Below, piece after piece: positions 24,873 through 33,245 of a stretch of 64,000 nucleotides of DNA. Source of the stretch: Oribacterium sp. C9. Lineage in GTDB: Bacteria > Bacillota > Clostridia > Lachnospirales > Lachnospiraceae. A model generated the notes under the pieces. The model ran no database searches and was not told the origin of the DNA. It was given only the letters and a program-made list of their open reading frames with translations. The DNA lies in assembly GCF_002007235.1 (NCBI RefSeq), contig NZ_MUHW01000020.1:1-64000 (forward strand), written 5' to 3'. The translations under genes and the position numbers were made by a program. Numbering within the stretch: the stretch's first letter is position 1; each line of letters opens with the position of its first letter.

Positions 24873-26030
24873 ATGCTCGAACTTCTCAAACTCCGTATGG
24901 ATGGATTCGGCGTAGGCGAGAGTTCCATCAACATATGGACTCAGAACGGCAAGTTACGCTACTCATATGACCGCTCTCCACTGGATACGGATCCGAGTAT
25001 CATCGTAAAGGTTCCCAAACGCATAGCAGATGACTTTCTTTCCAAACTTCAGGATATTCATGTATATCGCTGGAAGGATCACTACGAAAAGACACAGGCG
25101 GATACAGGTAAACATTTTTCTCATATGAAAGCTCATTGGGGCCTCATTTATAAGGAAGTGGGTGGAGAAACCCTTTCCTTCAGCGGCAATGATGCTTATC
25201 CGAAAAACTGGAAGACCTTTATGGACCTCATCAACAATCTGGTGAATGAGTCCCAGTCAGTGCATCTCAACGGTCTCTCACACATGGACATAGATTTCCA
25301 TGACACACATATTTTAGAGGGATATGATGCCATAAGCCAAAAGCCTGTAAAAAAAGCCGTACCCTACAAGGAGACACTTTCCCTTGACCGTAAAGAGGGC
25401 ACACTCCTTTATGTACAGTTTCCGAACGATCACACTTCAGTGAAGCATGAGTATAGTGTACCTGAGATCATTGATTATCTATTGGGTAACTGTGAGAGAT
25501 ATTTTCATGATTTCGGAAAGCAGGCTTATGAGCATTCAGACCATCGGCATGCCTCCATTTCAGTACGATTATTCTATCGAAACGGAAGAAATGTGAGCTT
25601 CAAACGAAGCTATGACCGTTCGGGCATACCCGATGACTGGCGTGAGCTTCTGGATGACCTCCATGATACCATGGCGTTCTTCGGTCTTTACGGACCTCTT
25701 TTTGATGAGAACCTCTATAAGCATGGCGTAAAGAACGGCGAGTTCATCTACCTGTTCGTATCGGACACAAGAGGAAGAAACCATTATTTCCGTACCCTTG
25801 ATGACACTCTCAATGTCGGAGACCTGGTCATCATCCCGGATCGGAATGTTTCGAAAAAAAAGATCGCCATGATTTCCGAAATCGTATATTGCACAGCGGA
25901 AAATGTTCCGAAACCTCTCGATGAGACGGGGTTTATCGTTGGCAGATACCGTCCGCGTGATTCCTTTGGATTCAACTACGAAGACGATGAATACGATCCA
26001 TATGACGACATAGATGACGATGATTTCTAA
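24873..26030 (+). CDS. Orphan acidic-tailed protein, function unknown
   Basis: The start at 24873 (MLELLKL) is set by AAAGGAGG; the product is 385 residues. I do not recognise a family. Two similar segments are visible: SSINIWTQNGKLRYSYDRS with a following helix containing VYRWKDHYE (about residues 18-75), and ISVRLFYRNGRNVSFKRSYDRS with a following helix LLDDLHDTMAFFG (about 230-275), suggesting an internal duplication. Residues about 290-360 look like a small beta-barrel (YLFVSDTRGRNHYF, NVGDLVIIP). The last 20 residues are almost all Asp/Glu/Tyr. The gene is cytoplasmic and lies between tRNA-Ser and the PIN-like gene, 82 bp ahead of the latter, so a shared transcript is possible. Confidence 0.75.
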   Translation: MLELLKLRMDGFGVGESSINIWTQNGKLRYSYDRSPLDTDPSIIVKVPKRIADDFLSKLQDIHVYRWKDHYEKTQADTGKHFSHMKAHWGLIYKEVGGETLSFSGNDAYPKNWKTFMDLINNLVNESQSVHLNGLSHMDIDFHDTHILEGYDAISQKPVKKAVPYKETLSLDRKEGTLLYVQFPNDHTSVKHEYSVPEIIDYLLGNCERYFHDFGKQAYEHSDHRHASISVRLFYRNGRNVSFKRSYDRSGIPDDWRELLDDLHDTMAFFGLYGPLFDENLYKHGVKNGEFIYLFVSDTRGRNHYFRTLDDTLNVGDLVIIPDRNVSKKKIAMISEIVYCTAENVPKPLDETGFIVGRYRPRDSFGFNYEDDEYDPYDDIDDDDF

Positions 26031-26037
26031 CCACTTC

Positions 26038-26098
26038 GAAAGTGCGGATACCGTACTTTCACAGATATACTAGTTAGAGGGCGTAAGCGCCCGGATTT
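26038..26098 (+). promoter_or_regulatory. Two hairpins between orphan gene and PIN-like gene
   Basis: GAAAGTGCGG with CCGTACTTTC (one internal G-T position) forms a stem around 26038-26060, and GGGCG/CGCCC forms a second around 26080-26092. Neither has a T run, so they are more likely mRNA structure than terminators. Confidence 0.4.
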
Positions 26099-26112
26099 AC
26101 AGGAGAAATCTC

Positions 26113-28245
26113 GTGATTATTTTAGTTGATTTTGAAAACACCCATGTATCCGGTCTTGATGGATACGAGTACCTTAACGACAGTGACACCCTGGTGATGT
26201 ATTACAGCGACGAGAACAGCGCAGTTACCAGGGGCATGGTCACAGACCTCAAAAAAAGAAATGTACATGTAAGCCTGGTCAAGCTTCTCAAGCAGCATAG
26301 CAATGCTCTCGATATGTACATTGCTTCCACCACCGGTATGTTCCTTGAGTCCGGTGAGAAGATATGCATAGTATCAAAGGACAAGGGCTATGCCGCAGTT
26401 CGTGATTTCTGGCACAGCCTGAGAGGTGCTGAGATACTGCTCGGCGAGACTATCAAGGAATGCTTCCTCAGCTCAGAAAAGAATGATGATGAGCGTATAA
26501 GCTTATGTAAGGAACGTGCCCAGAAGGCAACACTGGTGGAGTCCTTCGCCACTATGAACACTATCCCTACGAGACCTACACTCAGTAAGGCCAACCAGAG
26601 AAGAAGAAACAGAAACATTCACTTTACCGAGGTTTCAGAGCCGGCATCACTTATTCCGAATCCTTTGATGTTTGAAACACCTGCAGACCAGCTGGTGAAG
26701 CAGATGAAGGAGATGCCTTTCGGAAGAGTGCCTGAGGCACATTATTCAGAGGGACGCTTCCAGCAGAACAGAGATGCTGACAGAGCAGAGGCTTCCGAAG
26801 ATTCAAAGAGAGAGAATAAAAAGGAACAGTCCGCAAGAGTCAGCGGTGATTCCGCTCAGACAGAAGACTCTCGTTCACAGGATAGAACCCGCCGTGAAGA
26901 CCGCCGCAGAGACGGTTCCAGAAATCAGGGAGACAGAAACAGGAACAGACAGAGAAGAGATTTCGAGGATCCTTCCTCAGGAAATTCCCGTCAGGATATT
27001 TCAAAGGCAGAGAATGACCGTTCAGACAATCTCCGTAAGGATGCTAAGATCGAGAATTCCCGCTCGCTGAAAGCAAATCAGGAAAACTCCGGGAAAGAGG
27101 AAAAAGCAGTTTCAAAGAACTCTCTTGTAAAATCTGAACCTGAGAAAACAGCGATCATCATAAGACCCGAGCAAAAAACATCTTTGGCCAAGTCTGAACC
27201 TAAATACGATCCGAATCGTGTTCAGTTTGTATATGATCCTGTTTCACGTTCCATGAAGAAGGTAGGCGAGGATACAGATCCTGCAAAAATCAGGGTTGAA
27301 AACACAGAAAAAGCTGCTGCCGGTTCAGAGACTACAGTGAAGAATGACGAGGCTGCTGCAAAAATCCAAAAAGCTGAAAATACTGTCGCGGAAGAACTGA
27401 ATGACCAAGCTTCAGCTCCGATTATAGATTCTGATCAGGAAATCGAAAAAGCTTCAGAAGCAGCTGCTTCAACCGGACAGTCAGTTGATGATACTGAGAC
27501 TATAACATCAGACGTTACCGCTTCCTCTGAAATAGAAGCCGAAGCCGTTACAGAGGTTAACAGGTCTGAGATATCAGAGACAGAAGATGCGATATCTGAG
27601 GATACCGCACCAAGATCAGATGACGAAACTGCAACCGTAGAGAAAAGAACTGCAAGAAAGTCTGGTGCCAGAAAGAGTGCTTCAAAGAGAAAAACTGCGA
27701 GAAAGAGAGTAGCCAGAGAAGCTTCCGTTGAAGAAACAGCAGCTGAAACCACTGCTCAGGATGCAGAGACCTTGACATCTACTGCAGACTCAACCGAATC
27801 TGACGACAACGCAAAGAAGACTGCCGGAAAGACAAAAAGAAAAGGTGCGAAGAAAGCCGATGAAAAGGCTGATGCAGATGAAAATCAGTCAGCTGAAAAG
27901 AAGCCTAAGAGACAGCCAAGAACAAAGAAGACTGATGCAGAATCAGCGGAGGTGAAGTCTAAAAAGTCCCGTGCAGGCAGAAAGCCAAAGACTTCAGAGA
28001 ACGCCGGTAGCGAATCATCTGATGCGGTTGAACAGACCAAAGCATCAGCAGTAGCTCCTCAGGAAGCCGTAGAAAAGTACGGTCTCACAGCCAACACCCT
28101 TCATACTTACTATGTACGTCTCGTGAAGGCATATGGAAAAGAAGAGGGTCGTGCGGTATATGACGCCAGCAAAAAGGCAGTACAGGAAGAAATAAAAAAG
28201 AGAAAAGCAGCTGAAAAGGCGGCTGAAAAAGCAGTAAGCGAATGA
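26113..28245 (+). CDS. PIN-like nuclease domain with long histone-H1-like tail
   Basis: The 710-residue protein starts at GTG 26113 behind AGGAGA. Residues 1-130 form a PIN/NYN-like nuclease domain with acidic positions in VDFEN (residue 5 region), ALDMYIAS and VSKDKGY. Residues about 140-650 are low-complexity and disordered: an Arg/Asp/Asn-rich block (RRDGSRNQGDRNRNRQRR near 275-290), a long Glu/Ala/Ser part, and repeated KRTARK/KKTAGK/RAGRKPK blocks like histone H1 or AT-hook tails. The last 55 residues are helical and basic. RNA binding and cutting is a reasonable inference, but no substrate can be named. A strong terminator and tRNA-Leu follow. Confidence 0.82.
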   Translation: MIILVDFENTHVSGLDGYEYLNDSDTLVMYYSDENSAVTRGMVTDLKKRNVHVSLVKLLKQHSNALDMYIASTTGMFLESGEKICIVSKDKGYAAVRDFWHSLRGAEILLGETIKECFLSSEKNDDERISLCKERAQKATLVESFATMNTIPTRPTLSKANQRRRNRNIHFTEVSEPASLIPNPLMFETPADQLVKQMKEMPFGRVPEAHYSEGRFQQNRDADRAEASEDSKRENKKEQSARVSGDSAQTEDSRSQDRTRREDRRRDGSRNQGDRNRNRQRRDFEDPSSGNSRQDISKAENDRSDNLRKDAKIENSRSLKANQENSGKEEKAVSKNSLVKSEPEKTAIIIRPEQKTSLAKSEPKYDPNRVQFVYDPVSRSMKKVGEDTDPAKIRVENTEKAAAGSETTVKNDEAAAKIQKAENTVAEELNDQASAPIIDSDQEIEKASEAAASTGQSVDDTETITSDVTASSEIEAEAVTEVNRSEISETEDAISEDTAPRSDDETATVEKRTARKSGARKSASKRKTARKRVAREASVEETAAETTAQDAETLTSTADSTESDDNAKKTAGKTKRKGAKKADEKADADENQSAEKKPKRQPRTKKTDAESAEVKSKKSRAGRKPKTSENAGSESSDAVEQTKASAVAPQEAVEKYGLTANTLHTYYVRLVKAYGKEEGRAVYDASKKAVQEEIKKRKAAEKAAEKAVSE

Positions 28246-28249
28246 TCAA

Positions 28250-28303
28250 AAAAGCTGAGTGCAATGCTATGAAAAGGCACTGCATTCAGCTTTTTCAGTT
28301 TTT
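28250..28303 (+). terminator. Terminator after the PIN-like gene
   Basis: AAAAGCTGAGTGCA (28250-28263) pairs with TGCATTCAGCTTTT (28281-28294), with one G-T pair, followed by T-rich sequence. Confidence 0.88.
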
Positions 28304-28317
28304 ATACCTGCATCATA

Positions 28318-28350
28318 TCCTCCACTTTTGTGCAGGCACAAGTGGAGGAA
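28318..28350. repeat. Inverted repeat before tRNA-Leu
   Basis: TCCTCCACTT pairs with AAGTGGAGGA, and TGTGC with GCACA inside, with a two-T bulge. It has no T run on either side. Confidence 0.5.
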
Positions 28351-28389
28351 GACTTTATGACACTTATATCAAAAAAAATAAATTTGTGC

Positions 28390-28418
28390 TTGCCAAACCA
28401 TTTTCATCGTGCTAATAT
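28390..28418 (+). promoter_or_regulatory. Predicted promoter of tRNA-Leu
   Basis: TTGCCA (28390-28395), a 17-bp spacer and TAATAT (28413-28418) end 12 bp before the tRNA. Confidence 0.7.
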
Positions 28419-28430
28419 ACTTCTTGTCGC

Positions 28431-28514
28431 GCGGAGGTGCTGAAATTGGCAGACAGGCAAGACTAAGGATCTTGTGTCCGGTAGGACGTGTGGGTTCAAG
28501 TCCCATCCTCCGCA
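28431..28514 (+). tRNA. tRNA-Leu (AAG)
   Basis: The 84-nt type II tRNA has acceptor GCGGAGG/CCTCCGC, discriminator A, anticodon stem CAAGA/TCTTG with loop CTAAGGA and anticodon AAG at 28465-28467, a long variable arm (GTCC/GGAC) and T arm GTGGG-TTCAAGT-CCCAT. CCA is not encoded. Confidence 0.95.
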
Positions 28515-28585
28515 TGAATAACCCTTGAAAACTTTTGTTTTCGAGGGTTTTTTGTTTAACAGGAAATGTGAAAGGGAATATAATT

Positions 28586-29341
28586 ATGTCAAATCAATTT
28601 TCCAGAACCCGGCTTTTATTGGGTGCTGATGCCATGGAAAAGCTGAAGAATTCGAGAGTTGCTGTATTCGGCATAGGCGGAGTAGGCGGCTATGTCTGCG
28701 AGGCTCTCGTCAGAAGCGGTGTGGGACATTTTGATCTGATCGACGATGACAAAGTGTGTCTTTCAAATCTTAACAGGCAGATAATAGCTACGAGAAAGAC
28801 TATCGGAAAATATAAGACTGAGGTCATGAAGGAACGCATGCTGGATATCAATCCAGATGTGGAAGTGAATGTACATAATTGCTTTTTCCTGCCTGAAAAC
28901 GCGGATGAATTCCCTTTTGAAGAGTACGACTATGTTGTGGATGCCGTTGATACAGTCACCGCAAAAATAGAGCTCGTAATGAAGTGCAGGGAAAAAGGTG
29001 TACCCATCATCAGTTCGATGGGCGCCGGAAACAAGCTGGATCCAAGTGCATTCAAGGTTGCAGACATATATAAGACAAATGTATGTCCCCTGGCTAAGGT
29101 CATGAGGCATGAACTCAAAAAACGTGGTGTCAGGAAGCTCAAGGTTGTATACTCTGAAGAAAAGGCACTTAAGCCTATGGTAGATCTGTCTGCAAATTGT
29201 GAAAGTGACAGCACCTTAGATCCTGCAGCAGAGTCAAAAGCCGCGAAGCGAAGAGCTATTCCCGGAAGCGTAGCTTTTGTTCCATCCGTAGCAGGTCTTA
29301 TCATAGCAGGTGAGGTAGTGAAGGATCTGGTAAAAATCTGA
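28586..29341 (+). CDS. tcdA: tRNA threonylcarbamoyladenosine dehydratase TcdA
   Basis: This 251-residue ThiF/E1-like enzyme cyclises the t6A base of ANN-decoding tRNAs to ct6A using ATP. Its N terminus FSRTRLLLGADAMEKL matches TcdA. The ATP-binding Rossmann loop VFGIGGVGGYV is at about residues 29-39, followed by the DDDKV and NRQI motifs of the adenylation site, and DAVDTVTAK. The catalytic Cys region (NVCPLAKVMRHELKKRGV) is present. I set the start at 28586 because the family begins there and an AAGGGA sequence lies upstream; a longer frame to 28535 adds residues unlike the family. It directly follows tRNA-Leu. Confidence 0.93.
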   Translation: MSNQFSRTRLLLGADAMEKLKNSRVAVFGIGGVGGYVCEALVRSGVGHFDLIDDDKVCLSNLNRQIIATRKTIGKYKTEVMKERMLDINPDVEVNVHNCFFLPENADEFPFEEYDYVVDAVDTVTAKIELVMKCREKGVPIISSMGAGNKLDPSAFKVADIYKTNVCPLAKVMRHELKKRGVRKLKVVYSEEKALKPMVDLSANCESDSTLDPAAESKAAKRRAIPGSVAFVPSVAGLIIAGEVVKDLVKI

Positions 29342-29376
29342 TTTAGGAGATTGAGATCGAAAAATATTTTTTACTA

Positions 29377-29482
29377 ATGACCCTTGGAGGCAAAGTTTGA
29401 AAGTAAACTTTCAAACTTAATTGGTGGGTCATATACGAATCCGAGCAAGCTCGATTCTTGCATGACCCATGGAGGTAAAATC
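29377..29482 (+). promoter_or_regulatory. SDR leader with two competing stems
   Basis: ATGACCC occurs at 29377-29383 and again at 29462-29468, and the complement GGGTCAT occurs once between them at 29426-29432. Pairing with the first encloses the perfect hairpin AAGTTTGAAAGT/ACTTTCAAACTT (29393-29418); pairing with the second encloses GAAT-CGAGC/GCTCG-ATTC (29437-29457) and lies against the ribosome site GGAGGT. Both copies of ATGACCC are followed by TGGAGG. This symmetric choice is seen directly; regulatory use is inferred. Confidence 0.5.
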
Positions 29483-30268
29483 ATGAAGGTAGCGGTAATT
29501 ACAGGAGCAACTTCAGGAATGGGACGCCGTATGGCGATAGAGCTGAATGATCAGATTCCCAATATTCAGGAATTCTGGCTTTTCGGGCGTCGTATGGACA
29601 GACTATCGGAATTGGAGCGTATTCTCTCAAAACCATGCAGACTTTTTGCGGAGGATCTTCTCACAGATGATTTCCTTGCCAACTATGAAAAGACATTGTC
29701 CAAGGAAAGACCTGAGATAGTATTTCTGGTAAATGCTGCAGGCTTCGGAAAAATCGGTGCCATCAAGGCTCTGACTCTCGAAGATCAGCTCGGCATGGTC
29801 GACCTCAATGTAAGGGTCCTCACGGGCATCTGCAGGCTGAGTCTTCCTTATATGGCAGCTCACTCGAGAATCATCAATTTTGCTTCCGCCGCTGCATTTC
29901 TGGCTCAGCCTTCTTTTGCGGTTTATGCCGCAAGCAAGAGCTATGTGCTCAGTTTTTCCAGAAGTCTGAACGAAGAGCTTCTCGGCACAGATTGTTTCGC
30001 TACAGCAGTATGTCCCGGTCCTGTAAAGACCGAATTCTTTGACATAGCAGAGACCACAGGAAAGATACCTTTCTACAAGTATCTTTTTATGGCCGATCCT
30101 GAAAAAGTCTGTCATAAAGCACTGGTAGACAGCATCACAAAAAACGATATGTCGGTTTACGGTACAGGCATGAAGGTATTTATGATATTCGCAAAGCTGA
30201 TGCCCACAAAGCTCATTTTCCTGATGATGCGTTGCTTGAACTTTTTCGGTAAACCCAATAACACTTAG
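29483..30268 (+). CDS. SDR-family NAD(P)-dependent oxidoreductase
   Basis: This 261-residue classic short-chain dehydrogenase has the cofactor loop TGATSGMGRRMA at residues 7-18, NAAGFG in the middle (about 90), a Ser catalytic strand (INFASAAAF) and the YAASK active site (Tyr-x-x-x-Lys) at about residues 150-154. The C-terminal 40 residues are hydrophobic (FMIFAKLMPTKLIFLMM), suggesting membrane contact, as in lipid- or steroid-acting SDRs. GGAGGT lies seven bases before ATG 29483, which fixes the start; a longer frame reaches back through the structured leader and is unlikely to be real. The substrate is unknown. Confidence 0.9.
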   Translation: MKVAVITGATSGMGRRMAIELNDQIPNIQEFWLFGRRMDRLSELERILSKPCRLFAEDLLTDDFLANYEKTLSKERPEIVFLVNAAGFGKIGAIKALTLEDQLGMVDLNVRVLTGICRLSLPYMAAHSRIINFASAAAFLAQPSFAVYAASKSYVLSFSRSLNEELLGTDCFATAVCPGPVKTEFFDIAETTGKIPFYKYLFMADPEKVCHKALVDSITKNDMSVYGTGMKVFMIFAKLMPTKLIFLMMRCLNFFGKPNNT

Positions 30269-30303
30269 GTAAATTCAACTCACTTTGAAAGCGAGATCAG
30301 ATT

Positions 30304-31407
30304 TTGAAAGAATTAAACATTTCCATGAATGAAGCGGGTCAGCGTCTCGACAAGCTGCTCCATAAGTATCTTTCCAATGCCAGTACCATCTTCATTTATA
30401 AAATGCTGCGTAAGAAAAACATAGTTTTAAATGATAAAAAGGCTGAAGGAAAGGAAATGCTGAAGGACGGAGACATCGTAAAGATCTACTTTTCCGATGA
30501 GACTCTGGAAAAGATGACCGGTGGAGCTTCTTCCGGAAGTATTCATCAGGGCAGCTTAAATCAAAAAGCAGGTTCACTCTCAAAAGGTGATCCTTCACAT
30601 AAAGCCACAGAAAAAAGAAGCGGAAACACAACTGAGAAAAAATCCGACAGAAAAAATGCTTCTCACGAAAAAAGTGAAAAGCTCCTGATTGATCTAAAGA
30701 AGCATATCATCCATGAGGATTCTCACCTTCTGGTCATCGATAAGCCATCAGGCTGGCTCAGTCAGCAGGACGAGCCCGGAAGCATCTCCGTTAACGAGCT
30801 CTGCCTCATGTATCTCATGGAAAAAGGAGAGCTCACAGAAGAGCAGCTTCGTACCTTTAAACCCGGGATCGCAAACCGCCTGGACAGAAACACCTCGGGA
30901 CTGCTTCTTTTCGGAAAGACCTTGCCTGCTCTTCAGAGCCTCGCAGAGGTACTTCGTGAAAGAACCGTTGAGAAGTACTATATCGCCGTTGTCAGCGGAA
31001 GCATCCGGGAGTCAAAGACCATACAAGGCTATCTTTCAAAGGACTCAAAGCAAAATAAGGTCATAATCAGAAAAGAAAAGTTCGATGATGCCTCAGAGAT
31101 CCACACAGCCTACACTCCACTAAAGAACGGTGACGGCTTCACTGTACTGAAGGTTCATCTCATCACCGGAAAAACCCATCAGATACGTGCTCATCTTGCG
31201 TCTATCGGTCATCCGATAATAGGAGATCCGAAGTACGGATCTGTGAAAGACAACAAACGCTATAAAACCACAGCCGGTGTGACACATCAGCTCCTTCATT
31301 CATGGCAGCTCACCTTCCCGGGGGATCTCGACGGAGTACTCAGTCCCCTTGCCGGAAAGACCATCACCGCAGAGCCGCCGAAAGAATTCAGCTTTTTCCT
31401 GAATTGA
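30304..31407 (+). CDS. RluA-family pseudouridine synthase
   Basis: The 367-residue rRNA or tRNA modifying enzyme converts uridine to pseudouridine. It has an S4 RNA-binding domain (residues 1-65), a Ser/Lys-rich linker (about 75-120) and the RluA catalytic domain. The catalytic Asp lies in GIANRLDRNTSGLLLF (about 195-210), and the last conserved motif GKTHQIRAHLASIGHPIIGD follows at about 282-301. The start is TTG at 30304 with a weak ribosome site. RluC/RluD/RluB-type targets cannot be separated from sequence alone. It follows the SDR by 35 bp. The linker is longer than in typical family members. Confidence 0.92.
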   Translation: MKELNISMNEAGQRLDKLLHKYLSNASTIFIYKMLRKKNIVLNDKKAEGKEMLKDGDIVKIYFSDETLEKMTGGASSGSIHQGSLNQKAGSLSKGDPSHKATEKRSGNTTEKKSDRKNASHEKSEKLLIDLKKHIIHEDSHLLVIDKPSGWLSQQDEPGSISVNELCLMYLMEKGELTEEQLRTFKPGIANRLDRNTSGLLLFGKTLPALQSLAEVLRERTVEKYYIAVVSGSIRESKTIQGYLSKDSKQNKVIIRKEKFDDASEIHTAYTPLKNGDGFTVLKVHLITGKTHQIRAHLASIGHPIIGDPKYGSVKDNKRYKTTAGVTHQLLHSWQLTFPGDLDGVLSPLAGKTITAEPPKEFSFFLN

Positions 31408-31473
31408 TGTTTTATCTTCGTCTTATTCATCAAGCTATACAGTTTTTTTATCCAGTAAATAAAACCGATCCAT

Positions 31474-31535
31474 AACCGCTGCCGGACATAATTCCTGATA
31501 CTTCTCAGATCATTTCCGACAGCGGTATTTTTATG
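31474..31535 (+). terminator. Probable terminator after the pseudouridine synthase gene
   Basis: ACCGCTG-CGGA pairs with TCCG-CAGCGGT across a 25-nt loop and is followed by ATTTTTAT. The loop is longer than usual. Confidence 0.55.
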
Positions 31536-31616
31536 GTCGTTTTTAAGACCATACCATTTTTCTCCCCTTTATGATATGTTCTAAAGGGTTATAAACATTC
31601 CTCCGAGAGAGGTTAT

Positions 31617-33245
31617 ATGTTAGCAAAAATTCATAGTGCCGGTCTGTCCGGCATGGACGGCTTTCTCGTCACAGTGGAAGTGGACGAGAGCGACGGACTT
31701 CCGAAATCTGTCATTGTCGGCAATGTTTCCGCATCTGTGCGGGAATCTCTGGAACGCTGTCAGGTGGCGCTCCGCAATGTAAACATTAACATCCCCCCGA
31801 AAAGGCTCACCATAAACCTGGCTCCTGCGGATCGTCGTAAGGACGGGACCCACTATGATCTCGCCATAGTGACAGGGATACTTAGATCCATATTTCTGGA
31901 TAATGCCTCCTTCATCGACGATTATGGCTTCGTTGGAGAGCTCGGACTCGACGGAAAAGTGCGTCACGTAAACGGGATCCTCCCCATGGTGACTGAAATG
32001 AAACGTGCCGGGCTCAGTGGGGCGGTGGTGCCTGAACCGGATATTCAGGAAGCACTGGTGGTGGAAGGAATGGACATCATAGGCGTCGAAGATCTTCCTG
32101 ACCTCTGCCGCATCCTCGAAAATGAAGCTTCCTTCATGAGATTTCCCCGGGAACAGCCTGTGGTATCCGTCCATCACGAGTCTTACAATGTTGACTTTTC
32201 GGATATTCATGGCCAGTCCTTTTCTATACGGGCAGCTTTAATCGCTGCTGCAGGAGGTCACAACCTTCTTTTATCCGGCGTTGCAGGCTCAGGGAAGACC
32301 ATGATAGCAAGGCGCATCCCCACTATACTTCCGGAGCTCTCAAGGGAAGAAAATATCGAGATCACCAAAATATATTCTATAGCAGGACTTCTTCCCGAAG
32401 GCTCGGCTCTTATGAACCGGCGTCCCTTCAGGACACCTCACCACACCATCACCACACCTGCTCTCGTCGGAGGTTCCTCCGGTTCAGGTGTGATCCCCGG
32501 AGAGATAGCATTGGCATCACGGGGAGTACTTTTTCTTGACGAATTACCCCTTTTTTCAAAAGCCTCCATAGAAGCACTGCGCCAGCCTCTGGAGGAAAAG
32601 CAGGTAACCATAAACAGACTGAACGGAAGCTTCAGATATCCTGCAAACTGTATGCTGGTAGCCGCAATGAACCCATGCCCCTGCGGATACTATCCCGACA
32701 GGAGCAAGTGCCATTGCACCGAAAGCCAGATACGGCATTATCAGCGGGGCATCTCGAAGCCCATACTCGAACGTATAGACCTTTGTGTCGAGGCGTCCCC
32801 CATCAGTTTCAGAGAAGCCACCGGCAGTGATGCGGGCACAAGCTCCGGGGAGCTGAGAAAAAAGGTACATAAAGCAAGGGAAGTCCAGCGGATGCGTTTT
32901 AAAGACTGCGGGCATCTTCTGGTGAATGCAGATATGAGCGCCAAAGACATCGAACATTTCTGTCCTTTGAGCGACAGAAGCAGAAGTTTCATCGAAAAGA
33001 TCTTCGAGATGAAATCCATGTCCATGAGGACCTTTCATAAGGTTCTTAAAGTATCCCGTACCATAGCTGATCTGGAGGATGCGCAGGAGATAAACATTAG
33101 CCACCTAAGTGAAGCGGTGAGCTACAGAGGGCTCGAGGACCAGCTGTATGGAAACAGAGAAAATTTCACACCGGAAGGATACCACAGAAAATGCAATGGT
33201 CCCGAAGAAAAGCTGTGTAAAAATCAGGAGGATCTTGCCATATGA
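31617..33245 (+). CDS. YifB/ComM-type Mg-chelatase-like AAA ATPase
   Basis: The 542-residue protein matches the YifB family, whose member ComM drives branch migration during natural transformation. The N-terminal Lon-like domain (residues 1-170; NINIPPKRLTINLAPAD) precedes the AAA domain with Walker A GVAGSGKT at about 221-228, FLDEL Walker B at about 310, the family Cys cluster CPCGYYPDRSKCHC at about 353-366, and sensor and lid motifs. GAGAGAGG precedes ATG 31617. The stop overlaps the dprA start (ATGA), tying two transformation-linked genes into one transcript. Confidence 0.94.
   Translation: MLAKIHSAGLSGMDGFLVTVEVDESDGLPKSVIVGNVSASVRESLERCQVALRNVNINIPPKRLTINLAPADRRKDGTHYDLAIVTGILRSIFLDNASFIDDYGFVGELGLDGKVRHVNGILPMVTEMKRAGLSGAVVPEPDIQEALVVEGMDIIGVEDLPDLCRILENEASFMRFPREQPVVSVHHESYNVDFSDIHGQSFSIRAALIAAAGGHNLLLSGVAGSGKTMIARRIPTILPELSREENIEITKIYSIAGLLPEGSALMNRRPFRTPHHTITTPALVGGSSGSGVIPGEIALASRGVLFLDELPLFSKASIEALRQPLEEKQVTINRLNGSFRYPANCMLVAAMNPCPCGYYPDRSKCHCTESQIRHYQRGISKPILERIDLCVEASPISFREATGSDAGTSSGELRKKVHKAREVQRMRFKDCGHLLVNADMSAKDIEHFCPLSDRSRSFIEKIFEMKSMSMRTFHKVLKVSRTIADLEDAQEINISHLSEAVSYRGLEDQLYGNRENFTPEGYHRKCNGPEEKLCKNQEDLAI

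Noticed and set aside
26038-26098. Terminator between the orphan gene and the PIN-like gene
   Set aside because: Stems are present but no T run follows, so read-through is likely.
29377-29468. CRISPR-like repeat units before the SDR gene
   Set aside because: Only two copies of a seven-base word, unequal spacing and no cas genes; better read as competing RNA stems.
29384-29482. Longer N terminus of the SDR protein through the leader
   Set aside because: The extension lacks family similarity, and a proper ribosome site stands before ATG 29483.
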